This document shows positions 1 to 4,476 of a DNA stretch of 5,089 nucleotides, piece by piece. Position numbers and translations under genes: made by a program. This DNA is from AC-32 sp046726435. GTDB lineage: Bacteria > Actinomycetota > Thermoleophilia > Gaiellales > Gaiellaceae. The notes beneath the pieces were generated by a model that ran no database searches, was not told the origin of the DNA, and saw nothing but the letters and a program-made list of their open reading frames with translations. The DNA lies in contig JBKPAM010000171.1 in assembly GCA_046726435.1 (NCBI GenBank), forward strand, positions 1 through 5,089, in the 5' to 3' direction. Numbering within the stretch: position 1 is the stretch's first letter; every line of letters begins with the position of its first letter.

Positions 1-696
1 GCGGTTGACGACGACGCCGCCCGGAACCTCCTCCTCGATGCCGTCGGTGATCTCGTCGGCCGCCTCCAGGACGTCGCCGGTCGCGTCCACCATGCCCTCC
101 CCGACGTCGACCATCCCGCCGGCCACGGGAAGGATCGCAGCTGCGATCCCCTCCTGCGCCGCTCGCGCGATTGCGTCCGAGAGGCGGTCCAGCGTCTGCA
201 GCAACTGCCGCTCCGCCTCCTCGACGGCTTCTTGCCGCTGCGCGGCTGTATCGGGCTCACTCAGATTCCGCAGCCAGCTTCGCACGGAGATCCGTTCGGC
301 GCGAAGCCACAGCGCGGACACGATGCCTGCGACCGCGAGCCAGGCCGCAGTGAGGACGAGCGGTGCCCGCCATCCGGGAAGCGGCGACGAGAGCGCGCTC
401 GCGAGCGCCCAGTTCGCGAACACGAACGCGGTCAGGAGGGCAACCGCGCAGATCGCCGCGGCGACGACCGCCCGGGTCGCGCGGCGCACCTCCGGACCGT
501 GCTCCGCGAGCTCGAGCTGGCCTCGGCGGAACGCAAGCGCCGCGGCATCGCGGCCGACTTCCTCGACCAGCTCCGAAAAAGACTCGCGGTCGAGCTCTTC
601 GCTCGGCTCGGCCCCGTCGCCTGTTACCGCGGGCTCGGCCCCGTCATCTGCTACCTCGGGCTCGACACCGTCGACTGTCTCCTGCTCAACGCTCAT
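1..696 (-). CDS. Phage-holin-family-like (superfamily III) two-helix membrane protein, C-terminus cut by window edge
   Basis: The reading frame is open from an ATG at 694-696 to the left edge: 232 codons with no stop. Residues 1-37 are acidic and low in complexity. Residues 38-75 form an amphipathic, charged stretch (FSELVEEVGRD, then QLELAEHGPEVRR). Two hydrophobic segments at about 76-96 (VVAAAICAVALLTAFVF) and 112-131 (PLVLTAAWLAVAGIVSALW) are joined by a short Pro/Gly loop, and a basic boundary (RAERISVR) follows. Residues 150-232 are Ala/Glu/Gln-rich, then Gly/Asp-rich. This order of charged helix, helical hairpin and charged tail is that of the actinobacterial holin-X/phage holin family, which is usually chromosomal and of unknown role; lysis should not be assumed. 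Start choice: GAAAGG lies 8 nt upstream, while AGGGAG directly abuts the ATG and is too close to act. The acidic tail and long C-terminal part are extra relative to the core family. It may be a second gene after the reductase. An unrelated hairpin membrane protein remains possible. Confidence 0.72.
   Translation of the reverse strand, partial: MSVEQETVDGVEPEVADDGAEPAVTGDGAEPSEELDRESFSELVEEVGRDAAALAFRRGQLELAEHGPEVRRATRAVVAAAICAVALLTAFVFANWALASALSSPLPGWRAPLVLTAAWLAVAGIVSALWLRAERISVRSWLRNLSEPDTAAQRQEAVEEAERQLLQTLDRLSDAIARAAQEGIAAAILPVAGGMVDVGEGMVDATGDVLEAADEITDGIEEEVPGGVVVNR
132..149. repeat. Perfect 18-bp palindrome inside the membrane-protein gene
   Basis: GGATCGCAGCTGCGATCC equals its own reverse complement, with no spacer. 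It lies in the coding sequence of the holin-like gene and encodes the symmetrical stretch G-I-A-A-A-I-L at about residues 183-189. The match stops at both ends (A131 against C150). It could be a protein-binding site or simply the result of Ile-Ala-Ala-Ala-Ile codon choice. No function can be assigned from the sequence alone. Confidence 0.6.
604..684 (-). repeat. Three tandem 27-bp repeats encoding 9-residue acidic units
   Basis: Three abutting 27-bp units, 604-630, 631-657 and 658-684, share a GGCTCGGCCCCGTC-like core; the first two are the most alike. Their length is nine codons and they are in frame with the minus-strand gene. They encode, from the N-terminus, QETVDGVEP, EVADDGAEP and AVTGDGAEP, at protein residues 5-31. 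Each unit ends in a D/G-G-A/V-E-P block. The repeats form most of the acidic tail before the membrane-associated helix. Unit number could change by slippage without breaking the frame. Confidence 0.85.
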
Positions 697-741
697 CTCC
701 CTGGCCTTTCGTCCGCCGAGAGGGGTGAGACGCCACGAACA

Positions 742-1302
742 CTACTCCTCCAACGGACGCACGACCGAGAGCCTGGCGCAGACGAAATCGCCGTTTCTCG
801 CGGTCTCCTCCAGCCCCAGCTCGAGCCGGCGCGGCAGCAACGGCGCGCCGCCGCCGAGCATCACCGGCGCGAACTGCACGATCACCTCGTCCAGCAGCCC
901 GACGTCGGCGAACTGGCCCACCAGGTCTCCGCCACCGACGATCCAGACGTTTCGGCGGGCGGCGGCGGCGACCATCTGCTCGTGCACCGGCGCGACGTCT
1001 CCGCTCGTGAACGTAATCGAGGCCTCCGGGACGACCGGCAGCTCCCGGTGCGTGAACACCCAGCACGGGATCTCATACGGCCAGTTCCAGTCCTCGACCT
1101 CCTTTCCGCCGAACTCGTGGTCGAGAATCCATTCGTAGGAGGTCGCCCCCATCGCCATTGCGCCCACGTCTGCGATGAAATCGCCGTAGTTCAGGGGCCC
1201 GTGCTCGTCGCGCCGGCGCGTGAACAGCCACTCGAGCGAGTTGTCGGGATCCGCGATGAAGCCGTCCAGGCTCGACGCCGTGTAGTACTGAGTACGGCTC
1301 AC
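742..1302 (-). CDS. Dihydrofolate reductase family protein (RibD C-terminal domain-like)
   Basis: This is a complete 186-residue protein, a normal length for stand-alone RibD-C/DHFR-like reductases. Visible family features are the N-terminal strand and active-site segment SSLDGFIAD (10-18), MGATSYEWI (51-59), the nucleotide-binding loop IVGGGDLVGQF (121-131), and DEVIVQFAPVMLGGGAPLL (138-156), the typical C-terminal strand and Gly-rich turn. Such proteins are expected to be cytosolic NAD(P)H-dependent reductases, but most small stand-alone members have no known substrate. The neighbours include no riboflavin or folate genes, so none is assigned here. The start is GTG at 1300-1302, with a modest GGGAAG 9 nt upstream on the minus strand. 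An upstream start would invade the divergent methyltransferase gene. The stop is TAG at 742-744, and 45 nt without an obvious terminator separate it from the membrane-protein gene in the same direction, so co-transcription is plausible. Confidence 0.92.
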   Translation of the reverse strand: MSRTQYYTASSLDGFIADPDNSLEWLFTRRRDEHGPLNYGDFIADVGAMAMGATSYEWILDHEFGGKEVEDWNWPYEIPCWVFTHRELPVVPEASITFTSGDVAPVHEQMVAAAARRNVWIVGGGDLVGQFADVGLLDEVIVQFAPVMLGGGAPLLPRRLELGLEETARNGDFVCARLSVVRPLEE

Positions 1303-1321
1303 GGCGAAAGTCTTCCCGAAG
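1303..1321. other. 19-bp divergent junction between reductase and methyltransferase starts
   Basis: Only 19 bp separate the GTG of the minus-strand reductase from the ATG of the plus-strand methyltransferase. The gap holds a modest Shine-Dalgarno for the reductase (GGGAAG on the minus strand) and a weak purine stretch (GCGAAAG) on the plus strand, 12 nt before the ATG. It is too short for two promoters, so the -10/-35 elements of each gene must lie inside the 5' end of the other, or one of the assigned starts is wrong. A repeated AGTAC (two copies, 7-bp period, about 1284-1295) lies inside the reductase gene upstream of the methyltransferase. I found no convincing -10/-35 pair. Confidence 0.5.
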
Positions 1322-2110
1322 ATGACCGGTTACGTTCACGGCTACGGCACGCCCGAGCAGGAGCGGCTCGTCGAGCAGGCCGAGCACTGGCGGCACCGCC
1401 TGATCAGCGACGGCACGCGGCTCGAGCCCGGAACGCGCCTGCTCGAGGTCGGCTGCGGCGTCGGCGCGGTGCTGGCCGTGCTGGGACAGGAGTTCCCGGG
1501 CGTTCGGCTGGTCGGCGTCGACATCGAGCCGAAGCAGCTCGAGTTCGCCCGCGGCCACCTCGCGCGGGCAGGAGTGGAGGCGACGCTGCTCGAGGCCGAT
1601 GCTCTCGCGCTTCCCTTCGAGGACGTGTCGTTCGATCACGTCTGGATGATGTGGTTCCTGGAGCACGTCGCCGATCCGGTCGCGGTGCTGCAAGAGGCCC
1701 GGCGGGTACTCGTCCCCGGCGGGGCGATCACCGCGATCGAGGTCGACTACGCGTCCTGCCGCGCCGAGCCTTCGACGCTCGCAATAGAGGCGTTGTTCCG
1801 GGCGATGGTCAAGGGCATGGCCGCCTCGGGCTGGAGCGACGCCGGCACGCGCCTACCTTGGTGGCTCCGCGAGGCCGGCTTCCGCGAGGTCGAGGAAGGC
1901 GAGCGGCAGATGTGGTGGCAGGACGCCGATCTCGTCGTCCAGGCACGGTACGCCGCGGACGTGATGGAGAGCGCGTTCGAGGCGCTCACGCAGCTCCCCG
2001 GCGCCGACGAGGACGAGCTACGGGCGGGCCTCCGGGACCTGCGTAGCCTGTCGAGCCGTCCGGACGCAGGCCTGGGCTGGGTCATGCACAAGTCGACAGC
2101 GGTGCGCTAG
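1322..2110 (+). CDS. Class I SAM-dependent methyltransferase (Methyltransf_11/25 type)
   Basis: This 262-residue soluble protein is predicted to transfer a methyl group from S-adenosylmethionine; the acceptor is unknown. Motif I is LLEVGCGVGAVLAVL (about 40-54), with the E/D-x-G-x-G-x-G signature at E42-V-G-C-G-V-G48. The acidic residue closing strand 2 is D67 in GVDIEP, expected to bind the ribose hydroxyls. EADALALPF (91-99) fits the adenine-contact strand, FDHVWMMWFLEHV (104-116) is motif II, and RVLVPGGAI (128-136) is motif III. The C-terminal part, with Trp-rich WWLREAGF and MWWQDADLV, probably forms the substrate lid. The N-terminal YVHGYGTPEQERL is the usual opening of this family, which supports the ATG at 1322; there is only a weak purine-rich stretch (GCGAAAG) 12 nt upstream. 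The gene is divergent from the reductase and convergent with the response regulator, sharing its last 4 bp with it. Small-molecule methylation is more likely than DNA methylation, as no target-recognition domain or DPPY-type motif is seen. Confidence 0.93.
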   Translation: MTGYVHGYGTPEQERLVEQAEHWRHRLISDGTRLEPGTRLLEVGCGVGAVLAVLGQEFPGVRLVGVDIEPKQLEFARGHLARAGVEATLLEADALALPFEDVSFDHVWMMWFLEHVADPVAVLQEARRVLVPGGAITAIEVDYASCRAEPSTLAIEALFRAMVKGMAASGWSDAGTRLPWWLREAGFREVEEGERQMWWQDADLVVQARYAADVMESAFEALTQLPGADEDELRAGLRDLRSLSSRPDAGLGWVMHKSTAVR

Positions 2111-2733
2111 CTGGGACCGATCAAGCCGTTCGCGAGGGCGTAGTTGACCAGCTGCGCCCGCGTGTTGAAGTGGAGCTTCCGCATGATGCTCGCGCGGTGC
2201 ATCTCGGTCGTGCGCGTCGAGATGTAGAGCTCCTTGGCGATCTCCTGGTTGGTATGACCGAGCGCGACGAGCCGGAGGACGTCCAGCTCGCGCGGGGAGA
2301 GCGGCCCCGGCCGCTGCCTCGCGGCCCGAGCCATGCTCGCGCCGACCTCGGGATGGACGTAGGGCGTGCCCTCCGCGACGGCATGCACGGCGGTCACGAG
2401 CTCGACGTCGGTCGCCCGCTTGATCGAGTAGCCGGTGGCCCCGGCGGCGAGCGCCCTCTCTACGGTCCCCGGCTCGGCACTCGAGGAGAGCATCAGCACC
2501 TTGCTCTCCGGCGAGATCGCGAGCAGGTCGGGAATCAGCTCGAGCCCGCCCTTCCCCGGGAGGAGCACGTCCAGCAGGATCACGTCGGGCTTATGCGCCC
2601 GCGCGAGCACGAGCGCGCGATCTTCGGTGCCCGCCTCGCCGACGACCGCGATCCCCTCGGCCTGGTCGAGCACGAGCCGGATGCCCGCGCGAACAACGGC
2701 GTGATCGTCGACGAGCACCACGCGCGCGTCCAT
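2107..2733 (-). CDS. NarL/FixJ-family response regulator (REC + LuxR-type HTH)
   Basis: From the ATG at 2731-2733 the protein has 208 residues, standard for the family. The receiver domain (about 1-120) shows the acidic pair D9-D10 in VLVDDHAVVRAG, the phosphoacceptor D55 in DVILLDVLLPGKGG, a Ser in the switch position (VLMLSSSAE, about 83-84) and the conserved K105 in GYSIKRA. The LuxR/GerE helix-turn-helix spans about 145-206, with LSPRELDVLRLVALG, then TNQEIAKELYIS and MHRASIMRKL as scaffold and recognition helices. It is predicted to be a cytosolic DNA-binding regulator that acts when phosphorylated. An ATG at 2835 would add 34 low-complexity residues unlike any receiver domain and lie fully antisense to the kinase N-terminus, so the inner start was chosen even though no good Shine-Dalgarno is visible. 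Its start interlocks with the kinase start and its stop with the methyltransferase stop. Its DNA target is unknown. Confidence 0.93.
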   Translation of the reverse strand: MDARVVLVDDHAVVRAGIRLVLDQAEGIAVVGEAGTEDRALVLARAHKPDVILLDVLLPGKGGLELIPDLLAISPESKVLMLSSSAEPGTVERALAAGATGYSIKRATDVELVTAVHAVAEGTPYVHPEVGASMARAARQRPGPLSPRELDVLRLVALGHTNQEIAKELYISTRTTEMHRASIMRKLHFNTRAQLVNYALANGLIGPS

Positions 2734-2734
2734 G
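2731..2734. other. CATG start-start interlock of regulator and kinase genes
   Basis: CATG is self-complementary. Read on the plus strand, ATG 2732-2734 starts the kinase; read on the minus strand, ATG 2733-2731 starts the regulator. The two coding regions therefore overlap by 2 bp and have no intergenic space. Between 2732 and the start of the PAS domain the kinase frame holds no other ATG, GTG or TTG, and the regulator core begins at once with MDARVVLVDD, so both assignments are well constrained. Neither has a clear Shine-Dalgarno, which is compatible with leaderless or very short-leader transcripts (inference). Confidence 0.6.
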
Positions 2735-4372
2735 GCGGAAACGCTAGACCCACTGCCAGACCGGAGCAATAATCGCGGCCTGACGACCGGTACCCCTCGC
2801 CCGGCGGCCGTCGCTGCCGAAGCTCCGCTGCGCATCGCCGAGGAGACCGCCGACGGCCTCTACATCGTCGACCAGGACGGCAACTTCGCCTTCGTGAACC
2901 CGGCCGCCGTCGAGCTCTTCGGCTACGACGACGAGGCCGAGCTGATCGGCCGGAACAGCCACGCCACAACGCACTACCAGCGCCCAGATGGCTCGCCCTA
3001 CCCGGCCGAGGAGTGTCCGCTGCTCAAGCCGCGCACGACCGGCGAGAGCGTCCGTGTCGACGACGACTGGTTCTTCCGCCGCGACGGCTCGATGATCCGC
3101 GTCGCCTACTCGTCGGCGCCGTTTACGCTGGAGTCCGGCACCGGCGCCGTCGTCGCCATCCGCGACATGACGGAGCTGCGCCGCACCGAGGACGAGCTGC
3201 GCCTGCTGCAGACCGCGACGATGGTGATCAGCTCCGCGGAGGACTTCGAGACCGCGGTCGCACGGGTGATCCGAGAGGTCTGCGTGGAATCGGGCTGGGT
3301 TGCCGGCGAGATGTGGATCCCGGACGCCGAGGGCGCACGGCTCGAGCTGGCGCCGGGATGGTGGGCGGCCTCGCCGGAGATGGAGGCGTTCTTCGCCGAG
3401 GCCAGTGCGCCGCAGACGATGGCTCCCGGCGAGGGCCTGCCCGGGATGGTCTGGCAGGAGAAGCGGCCGCACTGGATCGACGTCGAGACGACGAAACGGC
3501 AAGGGCCAAGAATCGACACGGCACGGCGAGTCGGCTTCGCCGCGGGGGTCGCGGTGCCGGTTCTCTCCGAGGGCGAGGTGGTCGCGGTGGTCGGGTTCTT
3601 CGCCGACCACCGCCGCACCGAGGACGAGCGCTGGACGAACGTGCTCTCCGCGATTGCCTCCCAGCTCGGCCCGGTGCTCCTGCGGAAGCGGGCCGAGGAC
3701 CAGCTGGCGCGACAGGCGAGCGAGCTCGCGCGCTCGAACGCCGACCTGCGGCTCTTCGCCGAGCTGACCGCTCATGAGCTGCAGCAGCCGTTGCAGGCGG
3801 TCGTGCTGCTGCTCGCGCGCTCGCTGGAGGACGTGGCCGGCCGGGAGGCTGCCCTCGAGACGGCGCTCTCGTCGGCCCGCCGGCTGCAGGACTCGATCGA
3901 CGGGCTCCTGCGCTACGCGTCGGTCGGCGAGCCGCTGACCCGGCCTGTCTCCACCGACGAAGTCCTCGACCAGGCCGTCGCCGACCTGTCACTCGAGCTC
4001 GACGAGGCGGGCGCCGAGCTCGTCCGGGAGCCGCTGCCTCCGGTTGAGGCAGACGCGGCGCAGCTACGCGCCGTCTTCCACAACCTGCTCGCGAACGCGA
4101 TCCGTTACCGCTCCGACGAGCCGCTGCGCATCGAGGTCGGCACGGCGGACGGCGCGCTCTACGTCCGCGACAACGGGCGTGGGATCGATCCGCACGACCA
4201 CCAGCGCGTCTTCGAGCTCTTCCGCCGCGGCGCCTCGGCGGACGAGGTCGACGGCGTCGGGATCGGCCTCGCGCTCTCGCGGCGGATCGTGGAGGCCCAC
4301 GGCGGCGAGCTCTGGCTCGAGTCCTCCCCAGGGCGCGGCACCACGTTCTTTTTCACGCTGCCCGCTGCCTGA
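2732..4372 (+). CDS. Soluble PAS-GAF sensor histidine kinase (HisKA + HATPase_c)
   Basis: This 546-residue protein has no signal peptide or membrane helix, so it should sense an internal or diffusible cue. After a Pro/Ala-rich leader (1-32), a PAS domain spans about 33-148 (GLYIVDQDGNFAFVN, then FGYDDEAELIG). It carries the subfamily insert RPDGSPYPAEECP (84-96) and RRDGSMIRVAYSSAPF (116-131). A GAF domain spans about 158-318 (CVESGWVAGEMW, PGEGLPGMVW, GVAVPVLSEGEVVAVVGFF). A helical linker (318-345) leads to the phosphoacceptor H348 in AHELQQPLQ, a HisKA His box of the type seen in phytochrome-like kinases. The ATPase domain has the N box around N451/N455 (FHNLLANAIRY), DNGRGI (479-484), an F box near 493 (VFELFRRG), GVGIGLAL (508-515) and GRGTTFFFTLP (534-544). 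All key catalytic residues are present. I see no obvious chromophore-attachment motif in the GAF domain. The obvious partner is the divergent NarL/FixJ regulator, though those usually pair with HisKA_3 kinases. The stop is TGA at 4370-4372, with no strong terminator after it. Confidence 0.94.
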   Translation: MAETLDPLPDRSNNRGLTTGTPRPAAVAAEAPLRIAEETADGLYIVDQDGNFAFVNPAAVELFGYDDEAELIGRNSHATTHYQRPDGSPYPAEECPLLKPRTTGESVRVDDDWFFRRDGSMIRVAYSSAPFTLESGTGAVVAIRDMTELRRTEDELRLLQTATMVISSAEDFETAVARVIREVCVESGWVAGEMWIPDAEGARLELAPGWWAASPEMEAFFAEASAPQTMAPGEGLPGMVWQEKRPHWIDVETTKRQGPRIDTARRVGFAAGVAVPVLSEGEVVAVVGFFADHRRTEDERWTNVLSAIASQLGPVLLRKRAEDQLARQASELARSNADLRLFAELTAHELQQPLQAVVLLLARSLEDVAGREAALETALSSARRLQDSIDGLLRYASVGEPLTRPVSTDEVLDQAVADLSLELDEAGAELVREPLPPVEADAAQLRAVFHNLLANAIRYRSDEPLRIEVGTADGALYVRDNGRGIDPHDHQRVFELFRRGASADEVDGVGIGLALSRRIVEAHGGELWLESSPGRGTTFFFTLPAA

Positions 4373-4392
4373 GTCACCTTCGGTTTTTCCGC

Positions 4393-4406
4393 AACACGGC
4401 CGTGTT
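4393..4406. promoter_or_regulatory. Perfect 14-bp palindrome, candidate repressor operator upstream of the MMPL gene
   Basis: AACACGGCCGTGTT is perfectly self-complementary; after one mismatch, two outer pairs (G4391-C4408 and C4390-G4409) also match. It sits in the only substantial intergenic gap, 68 bp before the MMPL ATG. No T-run follows on either strand, so it does not look like an intrinsic terminator. Spacer-free dyads of this size with ACA/TGT arms resemble TetR-family operators, and MMPL exporters are often controlled by TetR-type repressors. No repressor gene lies in the window, so the assignment is inference. Confidence 0.5.
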
Positions 4407-4441
4407 TCGCCTCGTAGCCGCCAGAACAGCCCGCGCGCACG

Positions 4442-4476
4442 ATCGGAGTCGTCAGTACGAGAAAGGAGACTCCGAT
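4442..4476 (+). promoter_or_regulatory. Inverted repeat enclosing the MMPL ribosome binding site and start codon
   Basis: ATCGGAGTC (4442-4450) and GACTCCGAT (4468-4476) are perfect reverse complements around a 17-nt loop. In mRNA the right arm would pair the last G of the Shine-Dalgarno, the spacer, and the A and U of the AUG, leaving AAAGGA in the loop. A smaller competing hairpin (TCGT/ACGA, 4449-4452 with 4457-4460) shares two bases with the left arm. This could modulate translation initiation, or serve as a DNA dyad. The symmetry is directly visible; the role is inferred. Confidence 0.45.
4462..4468 (+). promoter_or_regulatory. Strong ribosome binding site of the MMPL gene
   Basis: AAAGGAG lies 6 nt before the ATG at 4475-4477. 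It is the best Shine-Dalgarno sequence in the window and fixes the start of the transporter gene. It sits mostly in the loop of the surrounding inverted repeat. Confidence 0.85.

Noticed and set aside
1..696. Phage remnant, because of the holin-like gene
   Set aside because: This family is common as single chromosomal genes in actinobacteria. No endolysin, structural, integrase or attachment-site features are present in the window.
5..1138. Plus-strand open frame of 377 codons, rich in Ser, Thr, Ala and Arg
   Set aside because: It lies antisense to the membrane-protein and reductase genes, has low-complexity composition, no recognisable domain and no ribosome binding site. It is a high-G+C shadow frame.
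232..2046. Plus-strand open frame of 604 codons
   Set aside because: It crosses the reductase on the opposite strand and the methyltransferase in another frame. Its product is Arg/Gly/Ala-rich with no domain, while the overlapped genes have clear family motifs. Length alone is not evidence at this G+C content.
2734..2835. 34-residue N-terminal extension of the response regulator from an ATG at 2835
   Set aside because: The added residues are Ser/Gly/Arg-rich and unlike any receiver N-terminus. The receiver core starts directly at the ATG at 2731-2733, and the extension would be wholly antisense to the kinase.
3205..3685. Bilin-binding (phytochrome-type) GAF domain in the kinase
   Set aside because: The His box resembles phytochrome-like kinases, but I see no convincing chromophore-attachment Cys motif. 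The Cys in VCVESGW lies in an early helix of the domain and is typical of ordinary GAF sensors.
2744..3775. Minus-strand open frame of 343 codons opposite the kinase
   Set aside because: It is antisense to the PAS-GAF region, with Arg/Gly/His-rich composition and no motif. The kinase frame accounts for the sequence fully.
4373..4410. Intrinsic terminator after the kinase gene
   Set aside because: The T-run (GGTTTTTCC, 4383-4391) precedes rather than follows the 14-bp dyad, and no stem ends just before that run. Neither strand gives a stem followed by a T tract.
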